A stretch of DNA of 64,000 bases from Clostridia bacterium (GCA_017452785.1 JAFTLT010000013.1:1-64000), one strand, 5' to 3'; counted from the first letter of the stretch, positions 43,068-50,920 are shown. The notes: generated by a model not told the origin, from the sequence alone. Program-made: numbers and translations.

Positions 43068-43895
43068 ATGTCAAAGAAATATGCAGGTCTGGCATTTATC
43101 AGAGACGGCAATATGGATTTTGAAGAAATTCTTTTATATTTCTCGGACAGTCCCTATATAAATTCCGTCTTAATAAGTGAAGCCGTTTTTAAAAACAGAA
43201 TGAAAAGAGGAAAAGATATGTCGAAGATAACGAATAATGTTATGGTGGATTTAAGAAAATTTACACCCGAAGCTTTAAGTAAAATAGATGAAATTGATAA
43301 TGTTGTAGATGTAATTCTGCCTAAAAATATGTCTTGTGAGTTTGCTCAGGCTTATGGAAATATCAAAAAGAGTAGAATTGTACAAGAATTATATCTTACA
43401 GATGATCAGAGATTTTGTACGTTCAACGGAAATGTAACAATAACAGAAAACGATGTCACTGAAAACACTTTTCTTAAAACCAACGGTGTGCTTATTGTAA
43501 GGTGTATGCCCGAAGAAATGAATCTGAGCGTTATGGTTAACGGACTTCTGGTAAAAACAAGAAGTTCAAAAGTCAATATTGAAAAGCTCAACGGCTTAAA
43601 AATTGAAATCGATGATGATGCCTCAATAATATCTTCTGGGCAAAGAGTTGACATTGATAAATGCTTTATAGAGAGTATCAATAATAAAACCGCAATTCTC
43701 GACATAGACAGAATTGAAGTTAAAGATGATGTTACTGTAGAAATGCTGAAAAGCAAGGAAGTCTTTTTCGGAGAAATAGATACCGTTTTAGCTCCGAAAA
43801 CCCTTCACGGATATATTCAGGCAAACAGTGTCAATATCAACAGACTTTCAGAAGGTAAAAAGAAAAAAATTTCAAAAATTTTTTCTCGCAGGTGA
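43068..43895 (+). CDS. Protein of unknown function paired with a sigma factor
   Basis: This 275-residue protein has no signal peptide or membrane helix. It is rich in beta-strand with repeated turns (NGVLIVRCMPEEMNLSVMVN, KLNGLKIEIDDDASIISSGQ), suggesting a right-handed beta structure. It ends basic (GKKKKISKIFSRR). It stops 4 bases before a sigma factor gene, so a regulatory partnership is plausible. A second start at 43218 (MSKITNNVMVDLRKF) has AGAGGA at good spacing. Bases 43018-43040 nearly repeat 43165-43187, as if the leader and first codons had been duplicated. I cannot name the family. Confidence 0.7.
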   Translation: MSKKYAGLAFIRDGNMDFEEILLYFSDSPYINSVLISEAVFKNRMKRGKDMSKITNNVMVDLRKFTPEALSKIDEIDNVVDVILPKNMSCEFAQAYGNIKKSRIVQELYLTDDQRFCTFNGNVTITENDVTENTFLKTNGVLIVRCMPEEMNLSVMVNGLLVKTRSSKVNIEKLNGLKIEIDDDASIISSGQRVDIDKCFIESINNKTAILDIDRIEVKDDVTVEMLKSKEVFFGEIDTVLAPKTLHGYIQANSVNINRLSEGKKKKISKIFSRR

Positions 43896-43899
43896 CGGT

Positions 43900-44400
43900 A
43901 TGAGCAATAATCCGTCAAGATTGTTTAAAGAACTGTGGAGTAAATATCAGAAAAGCATTTACAGATATTTCCGTCGAGAGTTCAGTAGTGAAGTTGCAGA
44001 AGATTTGTGTCAGCAGACCTATCTGAAATTATGGGAATACATTGAAACTCTACATAATAAAAATATATTTCAGCAAAGAGCATGGCTATTTACTGTTGCG
44101 AAAAATGTCAGAAATGACTATCTTCGATATAAGTCGAGCCATCAGCAGAACTTTATATGGCAGGAGCTTTCAGAGGGTGATAAATTAACCGAACTCGATC
44201 TGGAGAAAAGTCTACTTATACAAAAAGCAATGGAAGAGCTTAGTAAAGAGGATAGAGAATTGCTGGGTATGGCTCAGTATCTCACAAGTAATGAAATAGG
44301 CGAAGTGCTCGGAATATCTGCTTCGGCAGTGAGAAGCAGAATACAAAAAGCCAAACATCTACTTTCGGAAAATCTAAAAAAATACGATATTGTAATGTAA
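43900..44400 (+). CDS. RNA polymerase sigma factor, ECF type
   Basis: This 166-residue protein has region 2 (about 8-75: LFKELWSKYQKSIYRYFRRE then LCQQTYLKLWEYIETL, RAWLFTVAKNVRNDYLRY). Region 4 follows (about 110-160: DRELLGMAQYLTSNEIGEVL then SASAVRSRIQKAKHLL). The ATG at 43900 lies 4 bases after the stop of the preceding gene, whose last codons carry the ribosome site GGTGA. No anti-sigma factor with a membrane helix is adjacent; the upstream beta-rich protein may take that role. It is distinct from the sigma factor at 23380. Confidence 0.9.
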   Translation: MSNNPSRLFKELWSKYQKSIYRYFRREFSSEVAEDLCQQTYLKLWEYIETLHNKNIFQQRAWLFTVAKNVRNDYLRYKSSHQQNFIWQELSEGDKLTELDLEKSLLIQKAMEELSKEDRELLGMAQYLTSNEIGEVLGISASAVRSRIQKAKHLLSENLKKYDIVM

Positions 44401-44440
44401 AACCCGACAGAGAGCGAAACTCTGTCGGGTTGATGTTTTT
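44401..44440 (+). terminator. Strong terminator after the second sigma factor
   Basis: AACCCGACAGAG (44401-44412) pairs perfectly with CTCTGTCGGGTT (44420-44431); GATGTTTTTTT follows. Confidence 0.92.
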
Positions 44441-44594
44441 TTACGAATTGCACAAATGTATGAATTGGCTCTGAAAGACATCAGGGCGAACCGTCGGGGG
44501 ACGCCGGTCCCTACACGCTTCATTATCTCTGCGGGTGAAAGCTCACCTCATCGGCAGGGTACGGCGCAATTCATAATTCCTCATTCATAATTGC
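44441..44594. repeat. Intergenic repeat remnants
   Basis: The stretch contains GACGCCGGTCCCTACA, whose reverse complement resembles TGTAGGGACCGGCG at 62409. It also holds an ATTCATAATTCCTCATTCATAATT copy at 44571-44592. No gene is seen. Confidence 0.45.
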
Positions 44595-44837
44595 TTACAA
44601 CTTGCTCGCAACAGCTTTAGCAAGTTGGTCGGGGCAGGAAGTACCCTTAAAGCCGCATCGGATGCCTGATAGCTTAGCCACAAGTTCCTCAGCCTTCATG
44701 CCGTCAGCAAGCTTTGCCACGCCCTGAGTGTTGCCTGAGCAGCCACCGATAAAATTTATGTTTGAAACAATGCCGTCTTCAAGCTCAAAGGTTATGAGCT
44801 TTGCACAGACACCGCTTGTTTTGCACGTATGCTTCAT
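44595..44837 (-). CDS. TSCPD-domain protein (TIGR03905 type)
   Basis: This 80-residue protein has the cysteine pattern of the small TSCPD proteins: HTCKTSGVCAKLI at the start, FIGGCSGNTQGVAKLADGM in the middle and RCGFKGTSCPDQLAKA at the end. The same domain ends some ribonucleotide reductases, where it may bind metal. Stand-alone copies occur across Firmicutes without known function. GGAGGCAATAT precedes the ATG on the minus strand. Confidence 0.9.
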   Translation of the reverse strand: MKHTCKTSGVCAKLITFELEDGIVSNINFIGGCSGNTQGVAKLADGMKAEELVAKLSGIRCGFKGTSCPDQLAKAVASKL

Positions 44838-44892
44838 TTATATTGCCTCCAAAAATAAGATGCTAATATCATATTATTTTGAAAGACTTTTG

Positions 44893-45042
44893 TCAAGAGA
44901 GAATATAAAGAAGTGCGAAAATCAGCATAGGGTCGCAGTGCTCGCTTTTTAAAAGAAGCATAAGAGCAATTATAAGCGCAGTGTCTTCGCTTGTGCCTGA
45001 GGCAGCCCTTCTTTCGGGTACTCTGCCGTAAAAATCACGCAT
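44893..45042 (-). CDS. Small hypothetical protein, third of a three-gene micro-operon
   Basis: This 49-residue frame (MRDFYGRVPERRAASGTSED, then a hydrophobic helix ALIIALMLLLKSEHCDPMLI ending FALLYILS) starts 4 bases after the preceding gene's stop. The ribosome site AAAGGGTGA overlaps that stop. The tight spacing and the clear helix make it a likely real gene. The C-terminal half may insert in a membrane. No family is recognised. Confidence 0.65.
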   Translation of the reverse strand: MRDFYGRVPERRAASGTSEDTALIIALMLLLKSEHCDPMLIFALLYILS

Positions 45043-45046
45043 AGCA

Positions 45047-45409
45047 TCACCCTTTCAGTTCGTCAATGAGAGGCAGCAAAGAAAAAATTCTCAGCATGTT
45101 TATGGCTTCGTCGGTTTTTCTTTGCTTTTCAGGTGAAAGCATGGGTCTTAGCGCTCTTAGCAAATCGCATCTTGGGTCATCCCTTTGCTTTGATAGCTTA
45201 TTCATAATCTTCATTATTTTTGCAAGCATCTGCGGGTCAAAATCAAAACCTTGCTGCGGCTGACTTTTGTGTGATGAGCTTTCCTTTTTCTCCTCGCCTG
45301 AGGTACCCATAAAGGTCTCGGCAAGCTCTGATAGCTGGTCAATATCGCTTTGGCTCAGTGAGTTTATTATATTTTCAAGGTTGTCAATATTCAGTGAGCC
45401 GAAATCCAT
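45047..45409 (-). CDS. Small hypothetical protein, second of a three-gene micro-operon
   Basis: This 120-residue protein is rich in Gln, Ser and charged residues at the start (LSQSDIDQLSELAETFMGTS) and carries a helical C-terminus (DPRCDLLRALRPMLSPEKQR then MLRIFSLLPLIDELKG). That helical end resembles scaffold-like or spore-associated small proteins of Clostridia, but I cannot name it. It starts 3 bases after the upstream gene's stop. Confidence 0.7.
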   Translation of the reverse strand: MDFGSLNIDNLENIINSLSQSDIDQLSELAETFMGTSGEEKKESSSHKSQPQQGFDFDPQMLAKIMKIMNKLSKQRDDPRCDLLRALRPMLSPEKQRKTDEAINMLRIFSLLPLIDELKG

Positions 45410-45412
45410 AGT

Positions 45413-45634
45413 TTACTCCCTTTTGTTTCTGAGCATTTCGAGCAGTTTCTTTGCTTCGGGCGAAGTGAGCACTGCTCTTATCTTTTGCGGGTCGGACATA
45501 ATATCCTGCAGCTTTTCACTTTGTTCTTTTGTAAGATTCCGTTTAAGCTCCTGCTGACTGCTGTTTTCATTCTTCAGCAGACTGTCTAAGAGTAAATTTA
45601 TCTGCTGTTTGGAAAGATTTATTTCATTTTCCAT
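45413..45634 (-). CDS. Small hypothetical protein, first of a three-gene micro-operon
   Basis: This 73-residue, highly charged helical protein starts MENEINLSKQQINLLLDSLL and has KLQDIMSDPQKIRAVLTSPE near its end. The SDPQKIRAVLTSPEAKKLLE segment looks like the helical 'DPxxxxxxLxSPE' pattern that also appears faintly in its neighbour. A GTGGTTTT leader precedes the ATG without a strong ribosome site. It is likely cotranscribed with the next two small genes. Confidence 0.68.
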   Translation of the reverse strand: MENEINLSKQQINLLLDSLLKNENSSQQELKRNLTKEQSEKLQDIMSDPQKIRAVLTSPEAKKLLEMLRNKRE

Positions 45635-45701
45635 TGAAAAACCACCTGACTTATGATAATATTAATCAGTAATTACTATGTTTTCGGGGAGTGAAATATG
45701 A

Positions 45702-46166
45702 ATGAGGGTTCTCGTCTTTTCTGATTCTCACGGTGCAATGAATGCTGCAATTGAGATGCTGACAAAAGAAAGCGAGTGCTCACTGGTCTTTTTTCTTGGC
45801 GACGGAGCAAGAGAGCTGCAGCGCCTTGTGGAAATATTCCCCGATAAAAAATTTGTTGCCGTTAAAGGAAATAACGATTTTCACTATTCACTTGAAACAG
45901 AAGCTTATAAGCACATTGACGGAGTGACAATTATGGCTTGTCACGGACATATTTTCGATGTGAGATATACTCTGACTTCACTCCTGAAAAAAGCCGAAGG
46001 AGTCAGGGCAAATATTGCACTTTACGGTCACACCCATAAGGCGAATATGTATAATGACCCGGTTACAGGCGTCTGTGCAATTAATCCGGGAGCCTTATGT
46101 GAAAGAAAATACTGTGTTCTCACAATAGAAAAGGGTCAGTTTGACATAGAATTTAAGAGCATATAA
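45702..46166 (+). CDS. YfcE/MJ0936 family metallophosphodiesterase
   Basis: This 154-residue phosphoesterase has the metal-binding blocks in order: VFSDSHG (D8, H10), GDGA (about 34), VKGNNDF (about 58), MACHGH (about 80) and YGHTHKA (about 107). Family members hydrolyse phosphodiesters in vitro; the natural substrate is unknown. GGGGAG lies 10 bases ahead of the ATG at 45702. Confidence 0.93.
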   Translation: MRVLVFSDSHGAMNAAIEMLTKESECSLVFFLGDGARELQRLVEIFPDKKFVAVKGNNDFHYSLETEAYKHIDGVTIMACHGHIFDVRYTLTSLLKKAEGVRANIALYGHTHKANMYNDPVTGVCAINPGALCERKYCVLTIEKGQFDIEFKSI

Positions 46167-46241
46167 ATATACTTAATACAGGTCATCGGTTACGCCAGTA
46201 ACTTTTTGATACATAAAAAATGAAAGAAAGAAGGATTAAAA

Positions 46242-46973
46242 ATGGACTTTTTTGACGCATTTTTAAATTTCGACCTCAGCGTTTTTGCGTGGGTTCAGAG
46301 CATTCAGAACTCAATCTTGACCGCTATCATGGTAACAATTACCACCCTTGGCGACGAAGGCATTATCTTTATTGCACTCGGCCTCATTCTCCTCTGCACC
46401 AAGAAGTACCGCAAGGCAGGCTTTGCAGTGCTCATCTCACTGCTTGTTATGACTCTGCTTAACAATGTGGTGCTCAAGGACCTCTTTGCAAGAGTAAGAC
46501 CCTTCTACATTTTCGACCTTGAAGGTCTTATGGCTGATAAGGATGTTTTCCTTGAAGCAGGCAAGGGCGCAAGATTCGACTATTTCGTTGAGAAGGTTAC
46601 AGCTCTCATTGAGAAGTACCCCGAATTTGCTGCAAAATGGATTGACACTTATGAGTTCCCCAATTTTGTTGACAAGCTCACAAGCTACTCATTCCCCTCA
46701 GGCCACACCTCATCAGCTTTCGCAGCAGCTATCGCAGTTCTGTGGTACGACAGAAAGATAGGCATTCCCACAACAATTCTTGCCGCACTTATGGGCTTCT
46801 CAAGAATTTATGTTGAGGTTCACTACTGCACAGACGTTATCGCAGGCACAGTTGTGGGCATCATCTACGCTCTTATCGGTGTGCTTATTGTCAAGCTGGT
46901 TTATCCCTTTGTTGAAAAAGGTATCGAATGGGTTAAGGCTAAGCTCCCGAAGAAAGAGAAAAAAGCAGCTTAA
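46242..46973 (+). CDS. PAP2 family membrane phosphatase
   Basis: This 243-residue integral membrane phosphatase has the three PAP2 signatures: K-x6-RP in KDLFARVRP, PSGH in YSFPSGHTSSAFA, and the third block SRIYVEVHYCTDVIAG. An inserted segment of about 55 residues between motifs 1 and 2 (FDLEGLMADKDVF onward) is longer than usual. It probably dephosphorylates undecaprenyl pyrophosphate or phosphatidic/phosphatidylglycerol phosphate. AAGAAGGAT precedes the ATG. Confidence 0.93.
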   Translation: MDFFDAFLNFDLSVFAWVQSIQNSILTAIMVTITTLGDEGIIFIALGLILLCTKKYRKAGFAVLISLLVMTLLNNVVLKDLFARVRPFYIFDLEGLMADKDVFLEAGKGARFDYFVEKVTALIEKYPEFAAKWIDTYEFPNFVDKLTSYSFPSGHTSSAFAAAIAVLWYDRKIGIPTTILAALMGFSRIYVEVHYCTDVIAGTVVGIIYALIGVLIVKLVYPFVEKGIEWVKAKLPKKEKKAA

Positions 46974-47045
46974 GGCTGTTTTTGGTACACGGTTTGCCCT
47001 GCGGTGGTGGTGAGTTTTAACCCGCCAAAAGGAGATATATTTATG

Positions 47046-47072
47046 AGGACACGGTGAAAGCTGTGTCCTTTA
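47046..47072 (+). terminator. Terminator after the PAP2 gene
   Basis: AGGACAC (47046-47052) pairs with GTGTCCTTT (47062-47070), with a short T run. Confidence 0.5.
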
Positions 47073-47081
47073 TGTGTTTTG

Positions 47082-47210
47082 ACCCCTCTGTCAGCCTACA
47101 GGGCTGACATCTCCCCTTTCAGGGGCGACGAGCTGACGAAGCAGAAAGTCGGTACCGCAAAATCTCGTTGCCCCTGAAAGGGGAAATGTCTACAAAGCAG
47201 ACAAAGGGGT
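47082..47210. repeat. 129-bp near-palindromic intergenic element
   Basis: The left arm ACCCCTCTGTCAGCC...CTCCCCTTTCAGGGGCGACGAG (47082-47132) and the right arm CTCGTTGCCCCTGAAAGGGG...GACAAAGGGGT (47164-47210) are inverted copies. Each arm also holds its own small hairpin (TCAGCC...GGCTGA and CCCCTTTCAGGGG). It is the most complete copy of the family also seen at 131, 2790, 53077 and 62531. Confidence 0.7.
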
Positions 47211-47253
47211 GCCTGTTTCCTGAAGAAAAGATGTACGAAGGACAGAGGGGTTA

Positions 47254-47314
47254 GCCTCCCTCAGTAGCGAAGCTACGGCAGAGGGAGGTGGCATACGAAG
47301 TATGACGGAGGGAG
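47254..47314. repeat. GCCTCCCTC hairpin repeat with CGAAG-GACGGA tail
   Basis: GCCTCCCTC pairs with GAGGGAGG, followed by TGGCATACGAAGTATGACGGAGGGAG. This has the same plan as the GCCTTCCCC elements at 50198, 55064 and 55206, so it is likely a sister family. Confidence 0.55.
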
Positions 47315-47330
47315 TATTTTTAATTTCATC

Positions 47331-47359
47331 TTGATTTTTAAGAAGAATGGTGGTAAACT
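47331..47359 (+). promoter_or_regulatory. Promoter of structured RNA copy 2
   Basis: TTGATT (47331-47336) and TAAACT (47354-47359) are 17 bp apart. Bases GGTAAACTAAAATCACCACA align with GGTATAATAAACCCACCACA of copy 1 on the other strand. Confidence 0.6.
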
Positions 47360-47365
47360 AAAATC

Positions 47366-47527
47366 ACCACATAAATTACAGTTTAATATTACTTTAACCG
47401 GGAAAACTATCGGCATTGATGGATTTCTCTGATTAACTATATTTCGGTTGAAGTAAGCTGTTAAATTTGTGTGGTAGCAAATGAGAACCATTTTTGCAAG
47501 TGTGTCTCGTTTGCAGACACACTTTTT
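47366..47527 (+). ncRNA. Structured RNA, copy 2, leader of the DUF6273 gene
   Basis: This predicted RNA of about 162 nt folds into a long hairpin. CCACATAAATT (47367-47377) pairs with AATTTGTGTGG (47464-47474), ACAG with CTGT (47458-47461), and TTACTTTAACCG (47389-47400) with CGGTTGAAGTAA (47445-47456), with a few G-U pairs. A hairpin GCAAA/TTTGC (47477-47497) follows. It ends in terminator GTGTGTCT/AGACACAC (47500-47522) with five T. The ribosome site of the DUF6273 gene begins about 4 bases later, so a cis-acting switch with a terminator as the output is likely. No ligand class is recognised. Confidence 0.65.
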
Positions 47528-47547
47528 ATATTTGGAGGTAAAAACAA

Positions 47548-50187
47548 ATGGGAAAGACAATGAAGAAAATTTTATGTACACTGCTTGTTGTGGTTATGTG
47601 TCTGACAAGTGCACCGCTTGGTGTTTTTTTGAGTTTAGATTTTAGAGCTGAAGCTACGGATTACAAGGTTGGTGATATTGTTCAGTTTGGCTCATATCCT
47701 CAGAGCAAGGTTAAAGACGAAGCCTTGGTTGCAGAACTAAATGCCCTTACACCTGAGTGGGAAGATTGGACAAGCTATGGTTATTATTCAGGTGAAGATG
47801 ACTATGGCACAATGTTACAGGGCGACTGGATGAGATACACTGATATAGTTTACAACGGTAACAAATACCGTGGTGTGAAGTTTACGCAGTACAGACATGC
47901 ATTTCAAGATGTCAATGGTTACTATACCAACACAGTATATTGGTTTAAGTTTGAAAGTATTGATTGGCGTGTTCTTGACCCAAGCACTGGTCTTCTTATG
48001 TGTGAAACAATTATTGATTCTCAGCCATATAGCAATACAATCTATTACAACAGTAGCTATAGCTTTATATATGCTTATTTCAACGATGCTTCATATAAAA
48101 ACTATGCAAGTGATTACGAAACAAGCTCAATAAGAAAATGGCTAAATGATGATTTTTACAATACAGCCTTTACAGATAGAGAAAAGGAAGAGATAAGCAC
48201 AACAACATTAAATAACGACGGTTATTATACATCAATTGGCACAACCGGCTACGAAGCACTTGACAGCAACGAAACAAGCGACAAAATCTTTCTCCTTTCA
48301 TATAACGAAGCACGAAACAGCAATTATAGCTTTAGTTCAGATTGCAGCGATTGTGATACTGCTCGTCAAGCTGAGGGTAGTGACTACGCCAAGAGTCAGG
48401 GCCTTCATGTAAGTACGTTCGATTCCTCATACGGTTACTCAACTTGGTTGCTCCGTTCTTCGGAGTTCTGGTCGAGTGGTTGTTGCGTTGTCAGTGGATA
48501 TGGCAACCTTGGTGGTGATAACGTCAATCAGACTTCTGTGGGTGTTCGACCTGCTTTGAGACTCAATAGTATATCTGAAGAAATAATCGGACCTAATCAA
48601 CCTAACAATCCAACCGAACCCGATAATCCCAATAATCCTGATAATCCCGATAACCCTGACACTCCAAATAATCCTGATGATCCTAATAAACCTAACAATC
48701 CAACTGAACCCGATAATCCCAACAACCCTGATAATCCCAATGAACCTAACAAACCCAACGAAGAACCGGATGACCCTGAAGAAGACGATAATGATGAGTT
48801 TTATCATCCTGAAGTCTTAGAGCCGCGTATTGACTGTTATGATACATCAGTTGAATCTTATAAAAATGCTTTTTTAGGTGGCGATTGGAATACCTTTAAA
48901 ATAACAGGTGAAATCACAAATTATGATGAATATCATAACTTAGAAAATATATGGATAACTATAAAATCGCCTGACGGAAATATCATAAAATTTGATAGTA
49001 ACGAGAAAAATGAAGTAACTTTTCCTTTGGGTCGTTCAATAGGAACTCAAAAAAGTAGTGATTTTAAATGTAAAGCTTATGTAAATAGGGATTATATGCC
49101 TGAAGGGGGTACCGATAATATTACACTTACATGTATACTAAATGGTGATATAAATGGTAAAAAAGTTGAAGGTATATATACAACTTTCAATGTTAAGGTT
49201 ACGAACTTGAGTTATAAAGAAGATAAGCCAAAGAGAAACAAAACAGTACATGAACTGCTTGAGCAGATGAGAGATTTAGTGCCTGCTTATGAATCCTATT
49301 ATAGACAAAATATTGGTTACCTTGTTGCGGGTACCGGATTGACTTATGATATTTTAGCGGTTGAATCGGCGTATGGGTTAGGTGATATCGATAACGGCTT
49401 GAATTTAGCTAATATGGCTTATGATTTGAGCTTTTACCTCGCCGGAATCACTAATCCCACTCCGCAGGAATTTGGAGAACTGTTTCTTGACCAACTTTCT
49501 GCCAATACAGAAGGAGAGGTTGATAAGATAATAGACTATGTAACCAATAGACTAAGAAGTAACAGATATTTTAACGGATTTATAAAATGGTGTTGTGAAG
49601 AGTATGGTGTTGATGCAGGTGAATATGCAAAGTACAGCAACCATTGTCCCACAGATATTATAGTTACCGACGAGTTCGGAGATGTTGTGTTAAAAATCAT
49701 AAATGATAAAATTGTAATATGTGATGATTATGTTTCTGCATATGTATTTGAGGGTAATAAAACAATTTATTTGCCCACAAGCATTGAGCATGAAATTGAA
49801 ATCATTGCAACCGATAACGGTAAAATGGATTACAGTGTAGAAACAGTTACTAAGCATGGTGAAAAACGAGTTATAGAGTATAAAGATGTGTCTCTTATAA
49901 AGGATAAATCATATACTGCAACTGCACCGAGTGATAAATCAAGCAAAACAGATGTGTATAACCTTGTGACAGAAAACGGAACTGTGGTAAAAGCTGATAA
50001 CGAACAAATTGTCCACACCTTCGACGGCTCAGAGTGCATCAATTGCGATTATGACAAAGCCGACGAATGTGACTGTAAATGTCACACAGACCGTCCGTTT
50101 GCAAAATTCTTCTTTAAGATTAAGCTCTTCTTCTGGAAGCTCTTCAAGAAAAATCCTGTCTGCGATTGCGGCATGGAACATTATTAA
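47548..50187 (+). CDS. Secreted DUF6273 surface protein with Asn/Pro linker and Cys/Phe C-terminal tail
   Basis: This 879-residue protein has a signal peptide ending near residue 37 (CLTSAPLGVFLSLDFRAEA). A DUF6273 domain follows (about 38-350) with FGSYPQSKVKDEALVAELN, FESIDWRVLDPSTGLLMC, SSIRKWLNDDFYNTAF and WLLRSSEF. A low-complexity Asn-Pro-Asp/Glu linker covers about 350-412, where short PDNPNNP units repeat. A second, unknown domain follows (about 415-830). The tail has CDCKCH, then hydrophobic Phe/Leu/Lys-rich residues, then CDCGMEHY. The 1199-residue LRR protein at 55490 shares this tail and the signal-peptide motif. Structured RNA copy 2 lies in its leader. Confidence 0.85.
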   Translation: MGKTMKKILCTLLVVVMCLTSAPLGVFLSLDFRAEATDYKVGDIVQFGSYPQSKVKDEALVAELNALTPEWEDWTSYGYYSGEDDYGTMLQGDWMRYTDIVYNGNKYRGVKFTQYRHAFQDVNGYYTNTVYWFKFESIDWRVLDPSTGLLMCETIIDSQPYSNTIYYNSSYSFIYAYFNDASYKNYASDYETSSIRKWLNDDFYNTAFTDREKEEISTTTLNNDGYYTSIGTTGYEALDSNETSDKIFLLSYNEARNSNYSFSSDCSDCDTARQAEGSDYAKSQGLHVSTFDSSYGYSTWLLRSSEFWSSGCCVVSGYGNLGGDNVNQTSVGVRPALRLNSISEEIIGPNQPNNPTEPDNPNNPDNPDNPDTPNNPDDPNKPNNPTEPDNPNNPDNPNEPNKPNEEPDDPEEDDNDEFYHPEVLEPRIDCYDTSVESYKNAFLGGDWNTFKITGEITNYDEYHNLENIWITIKSPDGNIIKFDSNEKNEVTFPLGRSIGTQKSSDFKCKAYVNRDYMPEGGTDNITLTCILNGDINGKKVEGIYTTFNVKVTNLSYKEDKPKRNKTVHELLEQMRDLVPAYESYYRQNIGYLVAGTGLTYDILAVESAYGLGDIDNGLNLANMAYDLSFYLAGITNPTPQEFGELFLDQLSANTEGEVDKIIDYVTNRLRSNRYFNGFIKWCCEEYGVDAGEYAKYSNHCPTDIIVTDEFGDVVLKIINDKIVICDDYVSAYVFEGNKTIYLPTSIEHEIEIIATDNGKMDYSVETVTKHGEKRVIEYKDVSLIKDKSYTATAPSDKSSKTDVYNLVTENGTVVKADNEQIVHTFDGSECINCDYDKADECDCKCHTDRPFAKFFFKIKLFFWKLFKKNPVCDCGMEHY

Positions 50188-50197
50188 AACAAATTTA

Positions 50198-50311
50198 GCC
50201 TTCCCCTACCGTAGGGGAAGGTGTCACGAAGTGACGGATGAGGTGAGAAAAGCGGTAATCCTCATCCGTCTGCCTGACGGCAGCCACCTTCCCCTTGCAA
50301 AAGGGGAAGGC
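50198..50311. repeat. GCCTTCCCC inverted-repeat element, copy 1
   Basis: The ends GCCTTCCCC and GGGGAAGGC are perfect inverted repeats around a 114-bp element. Inside are TCACGAAGTGA, GACGGATGAGGTGAG and CTCATCCGTCTGCC. Two more copies lie at 55064 and 55206. Confidence 0.75.
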
Positions 50312-50314
50312 ATA

Positions 50315-50344
50315 AAAACAGGGGGCAATTGACTGCTCCCTGTT
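50315..50344. terminator. Bidirectional terminator between the DUF6273 and glycosylase genes
   Basis: AAACAGGGGGCA pairs with TGCTCCCTGTTT around ATTGAC, between convergent genes. Confidence 0.6.
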
Positions 50345-50350
50345 TCGTTG

Positions 50351-50920
50351 TTATATCAGATTTTCCTCTTTTATCTTCTCCCTCAGTGCTTGAAAATCTT
50401 CAAGTGCAAGAGGTTTGTTGCTCTCATTTCTCAGCAGTGCCGAGGGGTGAAAGGTACCCATAAAGAGTATGCCGCCTTTTTCGGTGAACTGTCCGTGCTG
50501 TGCTGTCACACGAAAGTCCGGTGAAATGAGCTTCTGCGCCGCTATTCTGCCAAGACACACAATAATTCTCGGCTTAATGAGCCTGACTTGCTGACGGAGA
50601 TATTCTATGCAGGTGTCCTGCTCCTCAGGCTTTGGGTCACGGTTCTGTGGCGGGCGACACTTTACAATATTGGCGATATATATATTCGCGTCCCTTGAAA
50701 GGTCAATGAGTGAGAGATATTTGTCAAGAAGCTGTCCGCTTTTGCCCACAAATGGTTCACCCTGCAAATCCTCCTGCTCACCGGGGCCTTCACCTACAAA
50801 CATGATTTTTGCTTTCGGGTTTCCCACACCGAAAACCACATTGTGTCTGCCGGCGTGAAGCTCGCATTTATTGCAGGTTAGACATTCGCTTTTAAGTTCA
50901 TCAATTTCTTTTTGTGCCAT
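50351..50920 (-). CDS. Uracil-DNA glycosylase, family 4 (iron-sulfur type)
   Basis: This 189-residue glycosylase removes uracil from DNA. The family-4 active-site blocks are FVGEGPGEQEDLQGEPFVG (near residue 43) and MGTFHPSALLRN near the end. The iron-sulfur ligands are a CxxC pair near the start (C16, C19 in CLTCNKCELH) and cysteines in NIVKCRPPQNRDP and QDTCIEY. The frame is open from a GTG at 50929, but AAGGAG lies 8 bases ahead of the ATG at 50920, which is preferred. Confidence 0.93.
   Translation of the reverse strand: MAQKEIDELKSECLTCNKCELHAGRHNVVFGVGNPKAKIMFVGEGPGEQEDLQGEPFVGKSGQLLDKYLSLIDLSRDANIYIANIVKCRPPQNRDPKPEEQDTCIEYLRQQVRLIKPRIIVCLGRIAAQKLISPDFRVTAQHGQFTEKGGILFMGTFHPSALLRNESNKPLALEDFQALREKIKEENLI

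Noticed and set aside
47366-47527. Known riboswitch classes or 6S RNA
   Set aside because: No T-box, SAM, TPP, c-di-GMP, ZTP, glycine or lysine consensus segments were found. 6S RNA remains possible, but the hairpin here is shorter than the usual 180-200 nt and the terminator sits directly against a ribosome site.
48439-48807. 122-residue minus-strand frame rich in Ile/Arg/Val
   Set aside because: It is the reverse reading of the Asn/Pro repeat linker of the DUF6273 gene.
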